Positions 52,129 through 64,000 of a DNA stretch of 64,000 nt are shown piece after piece. The notes beneath the pieces are model-generated. The model searched no databases. It saw only the letters and a program-made list of their open reading frames with translations, and was not told the origin of the DNA. This DNA comes from an uncultured bacterium (lineage in GTDB: Bacteria; Verrucomicrobiota; Lentisphaeria; Victivallales; Victivallaceae). The DNA is taken from assembly GCA_900551245.1 (NCBI GenBank), contig URVC01000003.1:62001-126000 (forward strand). Reading direction: 5' to 3'. Made by a program: the position numbers and the translations under genes. Position 1 is the first letter of the stretch, and the number at the start of each line of letters is the position of its first letter.

Positions 52129-53229
52129 ATGTACAGATGGAAACAACAACGCGAACGGGCCGCGTTCCTGGCGCTCGCCAACGGAGAGATATTCCGGGGG
52201 TGGAGTTTCGGAGCCCCGACGGACACCGTCGGAGAAGCCGTTTTCAACACCGGAATGTCCGGCTATCAGGAGATTCTCACCGACCCCTCCTACGCGGGGC
52301 AGTTCGTGACGCTGACCGCGCCGGAGATCGGAAATTACGGTTGCAATCCGCAGGATGTCGAGTCCCGCGGATTGTTTCTGAACGGACTGGTGATTCACGA
52401 ACTCAATGAGCCGTCGAACTTCCGCGCGGAAACCTCCCTCGAAGAGACCCTCCGGGCGGCGGGCAAGCCCGCGATCGCCGGCGTCGACACCCGGCGCCTC
52501 ACCCTCACGCTGCGCGACTGCGGCAGCCAGAAGGCGTTCCTCCACGTCTCGGAGGAGCCGCTCTCCGAAGCGGAAGCGGTCGAACGGGCCCGCGCCTGGT
52601 CCGGCCTCGACGGGAAGGACTATGCGGAAATCGTCACCGCCGGGAAACGCTACGAATGGAACCACGACGGCGAGTTCCAGGTTGTCGCGCTCGACTACGG
52701 AATCAAGTACAACATCCTGCGCGGCCTCGCCGCCGCCGGAATGCAGGTCACCGTCCTGCCGGCGCACACCACCGCCGAGGAGGTGCTGCGCGAAAAGCCC
52801 GACGGGGTCTTCCTCTCCAACGGCCCGGCCGACCCGTCGGCGGTCCGTTACGCGGCGGAGATGATCCGCGCCCTGATCGGCCGCGTTCCGCTGATGGGGA
52901 TCTGCCTTGGGCACCAGCTGCTCGGCATCGCCTGCGGCGCCTCCTGCGGCCGGCTGAAATTCGGCCATCACGGCTGCAATCACCCGGTCCGCAACCTGCT
53001 CACCGGCAAGATCGAGATCACCTCGCAGAACCACAACTTTGCCCTGAATGCCGACCGCCTTCCGGAGGCGCTCGAAGTGACTCACATCAACCTCAACGAT
53101 CAGACCGTCGAGGGGATCCGCCACCGCCATGAACCGGCGTTCAGCGTGCAGTACCATCCGGAGGCGGCCCCCGGGCCGCACGATTCGCACTATCTGTTCA
53201 CTCAATTCCGCAACCTGATGGAGCGTTGA
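52129..53229 (+). CDS. carA: Carbamoyl-phosphate synthase small subunit
   Basis: The 366-residue glutaminase subunit releases ammonia from glutamine for carbamoyl phosphate (arginine and pyrimidine synthesis). It has the N-terminal CPSase_sm domain (AFLALANGEIFRGWSFG, NTGMSGYQEILTDPSY) and a C-terminal class I amidotransferase with the nucleophile Cys in GICLGHQLLG and the His/Glu pair in YHPEA. It lies 20 bases after the purF-like gene. Its stop overlaps the region upstream of pyrG. Confidence 0.95.
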   Translation: MYRWKQQRERAAFLALANGEIFRGWSFGAPTDTVGEAVFNTGMSGYQEILTDPSYAGQFVTLTAPEIGNYGCNPQDVESRGLFLNGLVIHELNEPSNFRAETSLEETLRAAGKPAIAGVDTRRLTLTLRDCGSQKAFLHVSEEPLSEAEAVERARAWSGLDGKDYAEIVTAGKRYEWNHDGEFQVVALDYGIKYNILRGLAAAGMQVTVLPAHTTAEEVLREKPDGVFLSNGPADPSAVRYAAEMIRALIGRVPLMGICLGHQLLGIACGASCGRLKFGHHGCNHPVRNLLTGKIEITSQNHNFALNADRLPEALEVTHINLNDQTVEGIRHRHEPAFSVQYHPEAAPGPHDSHYLFTQFRNLMER

Positions 53230-53234
53230 AGATC

Positions 53235-54842
53235 ATGACCAAGCACATTTTCGTAACCGGCGGAGTGGTCTCCAGCCTCGGCAAGGGAATCACCGGAGCG
53301 GGGCTGGCCATGCTCCTCAAACAGCGCGGCTACCGGGTCGCCATGCAGAAGCTCGACCCCTATCTCAACGTCGACCCCGGCACGATGAGCCCCTACCAGC
53401 ACGGCGAGGTGTTCGTCACCGAGGACGGCGCCGAAACCGACCTCGACCTCGGTCACTACGAGCGGCTCGCCGGCGTGACCTGCTCCAAGGCGGGCAACTA
53501 CACCTCCGGACGCATCTACGGCAACGTGATCGCCCGGGAACGGGCCGGCGGATACCTCGGCGGCACCGTGCAGGTGATTCCCCACATCACCGACGAAATC
53601 AAGCGTGCGATGCAGTCGCTCCACACGCCGGAGACCGACATCGCCATCACCGAAATCGGCGGCACCGCGGGCGACATCGAGTCCCTCCCCTTCCTGGAGG
53701 CGGCGCGTCAGTTCCGGCTTGAGGCCGGGCGCGACAACGCGATCTTCCTCCATCTCACGCTGGTGCCCTACATCCGCGCGGCGAAGGAGCTCAAGACCAA
53801 ACCGTCACAGCACTCGGTCGCCACGCTCCGGAGCATCGGTATCGCGCCGGACATTCTGGTCTGCCGGACGGAGATTCCGATGGAGCCCGGCCACTTCAAG
53901 AAACTTTCGCTCTTCTGCAACGTCCCCGAGGAGTACGTCATCGAGGAGCTCGACGTTCAGCACTCGATCTACGAGGTGCCGCTCGAACTCGCCCGGCAGG
54001 AGCTCGACGTCAAAGTGCTCGACCTGCTCCGGCTCGACCGGCGGGAGCTCGATCTGCACGACTATCTGGAGTGGCTCGACGGCGTGCTCCATCCGGAAAC
54101 GGAGTGCACCATCGCCGTGGTCGGCAAATACGTCAGCCACCAGGACGCCTACAAGAGCATCTACGAAGCGCTCAGCCACGCCGGAATCGCCAGCCGCGCG
54201 AAGGTCCGCACCCTGCTGGTCGAGGCCGAAGAGCTGGAGAAGGGCGATCCGGAAAAAATGCTCGCCGGCGCCGACGGCATTCTGGTGCCCGGCGGCTTCG
54301 GCAGCCGCGGCGTGCCGGGCAAGATCCGCGCGGTCGAATACGCCCGCACCCGGAAGATTCCCTTCCTCGGCATCTGCCTCGGCATGCAGTGCGCGGTGAT
54401 CGAATACGCCCGCAACGTGCTCGGCTGGGAGGACGCCGACAGCACCGAATTCAATCCGGCGACGAAACACCCGGTCATCGACCTCCTGCCCGATCAGCGC
54501 AACATCACCGACAAGGGCGGAACGATGCGGCTCGGCGCCTGCCCGTGCCGGTTCGCGCCGGGGAGCCGGAGCGCGGCGCTCTATGGAACCGATATGGCGG
54601 CGGAACGTCACCGTCACCGCTACGAATTCAACCCGGAGTTCCGCAATGAACTCGAAGCGGCGGGGCTCTCCATCGCCGGAACCAGTCCGGACGGGCGGCT
54701 GGTCGAAGTGGTGGAACTCCAGAAAGATCATCCCTACTTCGTCGGGTGTCAGTTCCACCCGGAATTCAAATCCCGCCCGCGGGCGGCCCATCCGCTCTTC
54801 CGCGGACTGGTCACGGCGGCGCTGCAGCAGAAAGCGAGGTAA
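53235..54842 (+). CDS. pyrG: CTP synthase
   Basis: The 535-residue enzyme aminates UTP to CTP with glutamine. The N-terminal synthase domain begins TKHIFVTGGVVSSLGKGIT, with the P-loop and DPYLNVDPGTMSP. The C-terminal class I amidotransferase has Cys in GICLGMQCA and the triad end FHPEFKSRP. A TTG at 53226 is in frame and overlaps the carA stop, but ATG 53235 gives the conserved N-terminus and was chosen. Its place between carA and carB is unusual. Confidence 0.95.
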   Translation: MTKHIFVTGGVVSSLGKGITGAGLAMLLKQRGYRVAMQKLDPYLNVDPGTMSPYQHGEVFVTEDGAETDLDLGHYERLAGVTCSKAGNYTSGRIYGNVIARERAGGYLGGTVQVIPHITDEIKRAMQSLHTPETDIAITEIGGTAGDIESLPFLEAARQFRLEAGRDNAIFLHLTLVPYIRAAKELKTKPSQHSVATLRSIGIAPDILVCRTEIPMEPGHFKKLSLFCNVPEEYVIEELDVQHSIYEVPLELARQELDVKVLDLLRLDRRELDLHDYLEWLDGVLHPETECTIAVVGKYVSHQDAYKSIYEALSHAGIASRAKVRTLLVEAEELEKGDPEKMLAGADGILVPGGFGSRGVPGKIRAVEYARTRKIPFLGICLGMQCAVIEYARNVLGWEDADSTEFNPATKHPVIDLLPDQRNITDKGGTMRLGACPCRFAPGSRSAALYGTDMAAERHRHRYEFNPEFRNELEAAGLSIAGTSPDGRLVEVVELQKDHPYFVGCQFHPEFKSRPRAAHPLFRGLVTAALQQKAR

Positions 54843-54848
54843 TCCATC

Positions 54849-58115
<3,267 letters not shown>

Positions 58116-58130
58116 AACGACCCTTCCTGC

Positions 58131-58179
58131 GGCCTCCGGCGCATTCGGTTTCACATCCCGGTGCGTCGGGGGCCTTTTT
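58131..58179 (+). terminator. Rho-independent terminator of the glnN-carB operon
   Basis: A long GC-rich stem (GGCC-CCG-CGCA pairing with TGCG-CGG-GGCC, single mismatches between blocks) is followed by TTTTT and lies 16 bases after the carB stop. Confidence 0.8.
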
Positions 58180-58240
58180 CTGATTGTTCCGTCTATACAA
58201 TAGAGGATTAGTGTATGAAAGAAAACTGAACAGCAGAGAA

Positions 58241-60979
58241 TTATTTTACCACCGGCCGATAATTCAGCAATCTGCTACGTTTTACCTCGCACTCGACTTT
58301 CAACGTTTTTCCCCGTCCTGCATTTCGACCGGTTTCCGGATCGAAAAACTCCATTTCCTGCTCGAAGTTCAAGACAACCTCCTGGGCCAATCGGTGAACA
58401 GCAATGGCTCCGTGTCCGACGGAGACCATATTGCCCGCTTCGGAATGCGGAGTAATTCCGGCCTCTCTGGCACAATTATTTAAAAATTGAGCGGATACAC
58501 CAGCGGGATGAGCTGAATAGACGATAGTGCCGTGCTCCGTTCGTTTGACCCCAAGAGCAGCTTCCTTCGAAGCATTCCAGACTGCGAGCACTTTGAAATC
58601 AGGATCGTCCAACACGGTGGAGAATGGTAATTCAGAACATGTCAGAGTTCCACTCCTGTCAAAAGTCAGATTCAGCAATCCACTGCGGCCAATACATTTG
58701 TCCAGCAGAGGGTCATTCGCATTTTCTACAAAACTGGTGAAATCAGATATCGAGTAAAGCCGGTCTCTGACTTTGATTCCCAATTTTGCGAGGGTATCAC
58801 GGGCAGAACCGGCCTCCGTGGCTTGAAATGCCCCTGCACTCCCTGTAATGAGAATGACATTGCCTTTTCGAAATGCTTTTTTTCGCAAAGCTTCCAGCTG
58901 AGCGGCAGTCAGCGTTCTGGGATCAGCTATAATCCAGAATCTATAGTCGGGAATATTTCGAGTGAGATCTTCCAATAGATAGATGTCAGGAGTAATGCCG
59001 CTGATTCTGCTGACCTTATCCAGTCCGGCAGCCCCAAATGATGGATAGCGAGTCAAGAGACGTTCCTTCTCATCGGTGAAAAGCGCTACCCTGGTGCCGG
59101 GAACCCGGGCACGGTTCTTCACTACAAAATCGGCGGCACGATAGGTAGCACTAATTGCATTCTGCGATGCGGCATCGGCATACCAGCTGTCGTACATATC
59201 AAAATAAAAGAAACCATCGCCACCGTACGCAAGAACAGAACCGGCATCGCGCAGGATCTGATCCCGGAATTCCTGATTTGAAGCGGCTCGCCCCAGGGAT
59301 TCAACGCTTTCGTTCAACGTTATTTCGGAACGGGGCGTGCGGTGATCCATCTCCTGACAGAACAGCAAACCGGCAGAATGAGCCGCAGCAATTGCAAAAT
59401 TTCCGGAGGCGCCATAACCGCCAACGCAACGACAGAAAGAGTAATTACTTACCTGAAATACTGCATCGATGCCGTTCTCTCCGGTAAGTTCATGCAAATG
59501 GGAGCGTGCAGTCTGTCCCCACAGTGGAGAGCTGTAATAGGTTCCGACAATGATGTCCCGCCCCATCTCCTGTTTTAATGTTCTTGCAAAAAGTTTATTC
59601 ATTTCCGCCAGAGAAACACTGCTGAACTCTCTTCCGTCAGCGATCTTACGATCGAGGCCGGTCTTCCCGGCGCTCCAGAAGGGCCGACTTTTCCACTCGT
59701 CTTCACTGAACAGTGGAGCCTCCTCAAGTGTCACATCCTGGTCTTCCCAGGCCCGTTGCAACGCGTCATCAGTTTTATATTTTTTCTTCAGCCATTTACG
59801 ATATGCCTTGATTGCAGCAGGAGAGTAATCCGCCTGCCCGCGCCAGCAATTGTACTCCCATTGGAAAAACTGTCCATCATGCCCGCCGGCAATTCCAAAG
59901 CCGGCAACAATCTTTCCTGCCGGACTTTGTTTCAAAAAACGAGCAACCTTTCTAAGCCCTTGACAAACATAGCGCTGATAATCTTCAGAAGAATAACTTA
60001 TAGCATAATGACGATGCTTTGCCGGATCCGGTCCAGCTCCGCCGAATCCGCCGAATGCCATGAAAGAACGAATCCCCAGTTCCCCTTTTTCATTGCGGAA
60101 GATACTGTCCGGATACCTGGTGTAAAACTCGGGGCCGCCATCGACATCGATATTGAGCAATACCCTCGCATTCGGGGCTGCATCATGCATGAACAGCAGC
60201 TCATTTTCCAGCCGGGTGAAATCAAAATTTCCATTTCCCAGATAAGGAGACATGTCCCAGGTCATCTTGTCCCACCATAGGGTGATCCCCGCGTTGAAGG
60301 AAAAGAGCAGATTCATTCCGGATTGTCCGAACTCTTTGTAATCGATCGATCCCTTGTAGCTCTTTAAAACAGCTTCCCGGCCATCCAGCAACACTACAAC
60401 TCGCCCATTGCGACGAACGACTTTCGCAGTAGCAGGAGTAATCTTTTTCAGAGAACTCAGTACCTTTTCCCTGTCGGGATATGGAGCTTTGGGCGTGTAA
60501 ATGCCTTTAAATCGCTCTCTTTTTTCCGCGATTCTGATTTGCGAGGAATCGATTTGAACTGTAACCGGATTGCCGGCCAGCAGAATCTCCAGACACATAT
60601 ATCGGGCTCCGTGGTCAACAGGAGATCTCCGGGTGATGGTGTATTTTCCCGTGGCATATAGTACCTGATACCCCGGGAGGAATTCCGAAACGGAATCAAT
60701 AACCAGCTTATCCTCATTCAGCATCAACAGTCGCACAGAAGCAATCGCTCCCGGCACTCGATCGAGCACTTCGAGATCAATTGCGGCATCGTATCCGGTA
60801 CGATTTCTCACTTCTACCGGAGAAGAGCGCCAAACCGTAACGCCGAGATGATTTTTCTTCTCTATGATCTTACTGGACTTATCATACACACTGCGGCTCC
60901 CCCAGTCGTCCCGGATAAGTTCGGCATGGCAGATCAGACTCCCGCAAACAACTGCTATGATCGAGAAAAAAAATAACAT
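58241..60979 (-). CDS. Secreted GH42-like (beta-galactosidase-type) glycosidase
   Basis: The 912-residue protein has a signal peptide (about 1-19, ending CHA). A beta-sandwich domain spans about 25-155. A TIM barrel runs from about 205 to 600, with the GH42/GH-A pattern AIKAYRKWLKKKYKTDDALQRAW and DGFFYFDMYDSWY. A following alpha/beta domain (about 620-740) resembles the GH42 trimerisation (glutamine-amidotransferase-like) domain. The usual catalytic glutamates were not assigned with confidence, so activity is uncertain. No strong Shine-Dalgarno is seen; the signal peptide defines the start. Together with the small gene 15 bases upstream and the pseudopilin, it forms one leftward unit of visibly lower G+C than the nitrogen operons. 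Confidence 0.65.
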   Translation of the reverse strand: MLFFFSIIAVVCGSLICHAELIRDDWGSRSVYDKSSKIIEKKNHLGVTVWRSSPVEVRNRTGYDAAIDLEVLDRVPGAIASVRLLMLNEDKLVIDSVSEFLPGYQVLYATGKYTITRRSPVDHGARYMCLEILLAGNPVTVQIDSSQIRIAEKRERFKGIYTPKAPYPDREKVLSSLKKITPATAKVVRRNGRVVVLLDGREAVLKSYKGSIDYKEFGQSGMNLLFSFNAGITLWWDKMTWDMSPYLGNGNFDFTRLENELLFMHDAAPNARVLLNIDVDGGPEFYTRYPDSIFRNEKGELGIRSFMAFGGFGGAGPDPAKHRHYAISYSSEDYQRYVCQGLRKVARFLKQSPAGKIVAGFGIAGGHDGQFFQWEYNCWRGQADYSPAAIKAYRKWLKKKYKTDDALQRAWEDQDVTLEEAPLFSEDEWKSRPFWSAGKTGLDRKIADGREFSSVSLAEMNKLFARTLKQEMGRDIIVGTYYSSPLWGQTARSHLHELTGENGIDAVFQVSNYSFCRCVGGYGASGNFAIAAAHSAGLLFCQEMDHRTPRSEITLNESVESLGRAASNQEFRDQILRDAGSVLAYGGDGFFYFDMYDSWYADAASQNAISATYRAADFVVKNRARVPGTRVALFTDEKERLLTRYPSFGAAGLDKVSRISGITPDIYLLEDLTRNIPDYRFWIIADPRTLTAAQLEALRKKAFRKGNVILITGSAGAFQATEAGSARDTLAKLGIKVRDRLYSISDFTSFVENANDPLLDKCIGRSGLLNLTFDRSGTLTCSELPFSTVLDDPDFKVLAVWNASKEAALGVKRTEHGTIVYSAHPAGVSAQFLNNCAREAGITPHSEAGNMVSVGHGAIAVHRLAQEVVLNFEQEMEFFDPETGRNAGRGKTLKVECEVKRSRLLNYRPVVK

Positions 60980-60994
60980 GGCAGATCACTTGTT

Positions 60995-61561
60995 CTATTT
61001 TACTTTTTTTACAATGTTGACAAAAAGCCTTGGTTCAGAAAAATATACGGTACCGTTTGTCTTTCCAAGATAAAACCGCAGATAGAAAAATCTGGCTCCC
61101 CGAGGAATTTCTTTGAATCTTACAGAGGTTTCCACCTCGCCCCAATCGAAGGTTCCGGAGCGTTTGGGTGTATCCCGTCCGGCAAGATAACCTGTCTCGG
61201 AATAGAATGAGACATTTGCAAAGCCACCATCAGATACATTTTCATTTTTCTGCCGGAATTTCAGCGTTATCTGTAATTCCTCCCCTGCCGCCGGACGCGG
61301 GAATTTTTTCAGATCAATTCCGCCCTGGTAAATTCCAAAATAATCAACGGCATTCTCACTGCTTATCCTGATGGCTCTGCGTCCGGAATTCTCATCACAG
61401 ACGACCGATGATACACTCCCGGGGGTTCCTTTGATCACATCAGCCTGCCAGCCGGGAATTCTTCCATCAACCACATTAAACTCAGGATTGATCAACGGAA
61501 TCTCAACCGCAGTCACTGCAACACATACCATTATGGCGAATAACCAGAAATAAAACCTCAT
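60995..61561 (-). CDS. Small secreted beta-sandwich protein (CBM-like)
   Basis: The 188-residue protein has a signal peptide (about 1-18) and a single beta-rich domain. It has the rhythm of CBM4/9-like modules: PLINPEFNVVDGRIPGWQ at the mature start, ELQITLKFRQKNE, and ARFFYLRFYLGKTNGTVYFSEPRLF at the end. It is an isolated version of the N-terminal domains found in the large glycosidases of the window. Start 61561 was chosen because the signal peptide begins there. It lies between the pseudopilin and the GH42-like gene. Sugar binding is inferred, not shown. Confidence 0.65.
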   Translation of the reverse strand: MRFYFWLFAIMVCVAVTAVEIPLINPEFNVVDGRIPGWQADVIKGTPGSVSSVVCDENSGRRAIRISSENAVDYFGIYQGGIDLKKFPRPAAGEELQITLKFRQKNENVSDGGFANVSFYSETGYLAGRDTPKRSGTFDWGEVETSVRFKEIPRGARFFYLRFYLGKTNGTVYFSEPRLFVNIVKKVK

Positions 61562-61615
61562 TCCACCCCCCGAAATTGCTATTTTCTGGACATGTAAGAT
61601 CATAAAAATAAATGA

Positions 61616-62350
61616 CTATTCTTTGTTTCCCGTGTAATCCGGATGCAGCCAGTATTGTGTTGAAGAGGGGGCGATGTCAGCATTGATTTTACCGATCTCC
61701 CCGTGGCTGACAGATTGCGCATGACCGTCAACAAAACCGAGATTCATACGTTTTCCATGGCAGAAGAAGCTTACAGTCCAAGTGCTCATGTTCTCGGCCT
61801 CAACTGTACCGTGTCCTTTCAATGCATGTGCAAAAATGTTATTCCACTTTTTTGCATCCCCCCACAACACTTTGTGCGAAGGCTTGACAACACTGCCGGT
61901 TTTCACCGGCTTGCAGAGCTTCCCTCCCTGGGTTAAAATATTCCCATCCGCCTGTATGTATCCTAAAAAACCATTGTAAAAGAAAGGAGAAGCCCAGACA
62001 CTGTCCATATAATTATTTACACCGGTAATGGCAATACGTTCCGTACGACATCCTTTTTTCACCACCTCTTTCGAAGCATATTTCATATCAACCAGCAGAT
62101 ATTGCGGACGATCTCTTTCCTCTCCCACAATCCGATTCCCGACCAACGGCAGAAAATCATCGTGATCATTCGCATAGTGCAAACCGGAAAGAACAAGTTC
62201 TTTCAAACTGTTGATGCAATTAATCTCAACTGCTTTTCCCCGCGCTCGATTAAGCGCCGGCAGTAGCATACTCGCCAGAATGGCAATAATCGCAACAACT
62301 ATCAACAATTCAATTATAGTAAACTTTTCGTTCCAGTTCGACTTTCGCAT
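61616..62350 (-). CDS. Pseudopilin-like protein
   Basis: The 244-residue protein has the leader MRKSNWNEK, then FTIIELLIVVAIIAILASML (Lys at -1), and ends with H-X9-DG (HGKRMNLGFVDGHAQS). The open frame to 62512 adds a non-pilin N-terminus, so ATG 62350 was used; its ribosome site is weak. It is the first of three leftward genes with the small secreted protein and the GH42-like enzyme. Confidence 0.83.
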   Translation of the reverse strand: MRKSNWNEKFTIIELLIVVAIIAILASMLLPALNRARGKAVEINCINSLKELVLSGLHYANDHDDFLPLVGNRIVGEERDRPQYLLVDMKYASKEVVKKGCRTERIAITGVNNYMDSVWASPFFYNGFLGYIQADGNILTQGGKLCKPVKTGSVVKPSHKVLWGDAKKWNNIFAHALKGHGTVEAENMSTWTVSFFCHGKRMNLGFVDGHAQSVSHGEIGKINADIAPSSTQYWLHPDYTGNKE

Positions 62351-62384
62351 TTCTTTCTTTCGGCTTCTGTAAAAGCGATGTGAT

Positions 62385-62394
62385 GCGTAAACGC
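62385..62394. promoter_or_regulatory. Short palindrome upstream of pseudopilin gene
   Basis: GCGT-AA-ACGC, 35 bases before the pseudopilin start, has the arm symmetry of LacI-family operators. It is short and could be chance. Confidence 0.25.
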
Positions 62395-62535
62395 TCTGGC
62401 AACATTGCTTCAATCGGATGGATATCCAACTTGACAACTTGTTCCTTTCCTCGCATAACCATGTCTGATGCAACATGACCGCCTCACTTTCCCGATGGTT
62501 GTGGTATTGCATTCTACACTTGGAAATTCTTTCTG

Positions 62536-63495
62536 CTATTCTGCTGTGGTTTCAGCAGAAACCGGCAGACCGAAATATTCGCAGTAACGATTGAACAGCC
62601 CCCGGGCGGACCTGTAACAGGAATTTGGACTCATGAAGTGTGAAAATTCAAACGTGATTGCCTTGGAGATTCGGGCAGCCTCCGCAGCTCTCAGTTTCAG
62701 CAGCATCTTTTCCCATTTGATCGGGAGAAACTTGATCGGCATGTCACGATCGAAAGATTCACAATTTGTCCAGCTTTGCATATGGAAGATATCCGCCAGT
62801 TCACGATTTGCGCTCATAAACTCCTGAAGTTCCGAATACTCGCAATGCCCGTCTTGAAACGCCAGAATATCCACAGCGCCACTGATGCCGGAAAGGATGT
62901 CATTCCATTCTTTTACATGTTCATCCACCGTGATGGATCTGCTGTCGCGCTTCAAATCACTTTTGAATGCACTGACAGATTTTGCTCCGTCGATGAATGG
63001 AGAAATCATCACCGGCAAATTGTCGGAAATTTCTTTACAATGACTGCCTATTTGCGCATAAACATCAACGATTCCACGACGGACGCGGCTGACTTCCTGT
63101 GTCAAGTACCATCCCTGAAACGCCTTGCGATGGCCATACCTTTTCCATACCTCATCGACCACTGCACGATTGATATCCCGTTCACGCTCCGCCTCTCCAG
63201 CTGGCCAGTAGCGACCCGAATCATACGTTCCCATGAAGAATTTCATCTGATACTGCTCCGCCAATTCCAGGAAAAGATCCACTAGATCTATCGGAGGCAG
63301 GTAGGCCTGTTCCTTCCTGACCAGAACCTCTGAAGGATAAGTCATCCAGCGACGATGTCCGCAACGAATCAGAATCACGGTGTCAATGCCGATCGCATGC
63401 ATCTGCTGAAAATCGGCCTCCCATTCCCGACGTCCCCAGTTCTGGTGCGGAATGTCATGTGAGATCTCGTCGAGAAAAGTTCCTGTTATCTTCAT
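62536..63495 (-). CDS. DUF4434-like predicted TIM-barrel protein
   Basis: The 319-residue cytoplasmic protein (no signal peptide) begins ITGTFLDEISHDIPHQNWG and contains WEADFQQMHAIGIDTVILIRCGH, KFFMGTYDSGRYW and WYLTQEVSR. This is the DUF4434 pattern, a glycosidase-like barrel found in carbohydrate loci. A Glu in LTQEV is in the place of a possible acid/base. GGGAG lies 8 bases before the ATG. It is divergent from the LacI-type gene, which is its likely regulator. The activity is unknown. Confidence 0.7.
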   Translation of the reverse strand: MKITGTFLDEISHDIPHQNWGRREWEADFQQMHAIGIDTVILIRCGHRRWMTYPSEVLVRKEQAYLPPIDLVDLFLELAEQYQMKFFMGTYDSGRYWPAGEAERERDINRAVVDEVWKRYGHRKAFQGWYLTQEVSRVRRGIVDVYAQIGSHCKEISDNLPVMISPFIDGAKSVSAFKSDLKRDSRSITVDEHVKEWNDILSGISGAVDILAFQDGHCEYSELQEFMSANRELADIFHMQSWTNCESFDRDMPIKFLPIKWEKMLLKLRAAEAARISKAITFEFSHFMSPNSCYRSARGLFNRYCEYFGLPVSAETTAE

Positions 63496-63605
63496 TTTTA
63501 AGTCTCCCAGGCTATCATCAATCGCTTTTGAATTTTATTATAGCGGATCGTAATGGATTTGCCAACTGATTTTCTCAAATTTAACGGCGAAAAAATAATA
63601 AATTG

Positions 63606-63623
63606 TGCAAAATCATGCAAAAT
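63606..63623. promoter_or_regulatory. Tandem TGCAAAAT repeats in divergent regulator spacer
   Basis: Two copies of TGCAAAAT (63606-63613 and 63616-63623) are spaced exactly 10 bases apart. CAAATTTA (63576-63583) and TAAATTTG (63623-63630) flank the region as an inverted repeat. They lie between the DUF4434-like gene and the LacI-type gene. Confidence 0.4.
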
Positions 63624-63691
63624 AAATTTGAAAACCGAAGATTGAATATTATTTTATCAGAAGGAGTTGCATTCGATCCAACGGGAGAAGC

Positions 63692-64000
63692 ATGAGGCAG
63701 ACAGAAGAAACTCATAAGGCCCGGATAAGAAAAATTGCGGCAGCAATACAACAGGGCAGGAAAGGTTGCTTCATGAAACGGAAAAAACGGGCGACGCTGG
63801 AGACGGTTGCAAAACTTTCCGGATTTTCCATCTCGACGGTTTCGCGGGTGCTATCCGGCTCACTTCGGATCAGTCCGGAAACTCGGCGCGAAGTGATTCG
63901 TTGTGCTGCCCGGTGTTCCTATCACATCGAAAGTCGAAATGTTGCTCTGATCACCTATGATGTGGGAAACTACTTTTCTCTGATGCTCTCCCATTTATTC
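63692..64000 (+). CDS. LacI-family transcriptional regulator, N-terminal part (cut by window edge)
   Basis: The visible 103 residues include a LacI helix-turn-helix (about 34-57: TLETVAKLSGFSISTVSRVLSG) with the hinge following, then the start of the sugar-binding domain (NVALITYDVG). Start 63692 has GGGAG 7 bases upstream and adds a 27-residue basic extension before the usual start; ATG 63773 is the alternative and would give a standard LacI N-terminus. It is probably the regulator of the glycan genes to its left. Confidence 0.85.
   Translation, partial: MRQTEETHKARIRKIAAAIQQGRKGCFMKRKKRATLETVAKLSGFSISTVSRVLSGSLRISPETRREVIRCAARCSYHIESRNVALITYDVGNYFSLMLSHLF

Overview
The window looks like a chromosomal segment of a Lentisphaerota bacterium (Victivallis-like, saccharolytic, probably gut- or host-associated). 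This is inferred from three things: many large secreted glycosidases, each sitting next to a 'FTLIELL' pseudopilin gene; numerous AraC, LacI and GntR sugar regulators; and a diaminopimelate-aminotransferase lysine route. No rRNA, tRNA, CRISPR array, insertion sequence or phage gene was recognised. No gap between genes exceeds 300 bases.

Layout. (1) 1-2407 (+): arsenic/metal handling, with two ArsP-type permeases (the first cut by the window edge), a membrane-anchored thioredoxin with a Cys-triplet tail, and a thioredoxin-type arsenate reductase. (2) 2502-24964: a glycan-degradation island built from repeated parts. It has GH39-like enzymes (2502, 20113), paired GH5-like enzymes (8469, 16822), paired GH99/WbsX-like enzymes (6219, 13693), four pseudopilins (5351, 11756, 16007, 23173), three AraC regulators and one GntR/LacI hybrid regulator. 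(3) 25145-28261 (-): SNF2-family helicase. (4) 28473-33577 (+): a fused BcrA/HgdC-HgdB-type protein, cupin, lysA, tsaB and a membrane protein. (5) 33593-38125: MerR regulator, DUF2079 membrane protein, D123-like ATP-grasp protein, four-helix membrane protein and peptide deformylase. (6) 38211-58179: a nitrogen-assimilation locus. A leftward operon (gltB-gltD-dapF-dapL-sigma-54 activator) and a rightward operon (glnN-purF-like-carA-pyrG-carB) diverge from a 262-bp spacer. (7) 58241-64000: a second glycan locus of visibly lower G+C, with a GH42-like enzyme, a small secreted protein, a pseudopilin, a DUF4434-like protein and the start of a LacI regulator.

The two most striking patterns are these. 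First, the gltB/glnN spacer holds two divergent GG-N10-GC sigma-54 promoters placed symmetrically around two TTAC-N6-GTAA inverted repeats 30 bp apart, and a sigma-54 activator gene is the last gene of one of the two operons. This suggests one self-reinforcing switch for ammonium assimilation and glutamine-consuming biosynthesis. Second, all five pseudopilin genes lie directly upstream (or one small gene upstream) of a signal-peptide-bearing glycosidase, and none of the five has the canonical glycine before the FT(L/I)IE cleavage motif.

Start sites were chosen by reading Shine-Dalgarno-like sequences, signal peptides and overlaps. Family names come from motif recognition, without database searches.
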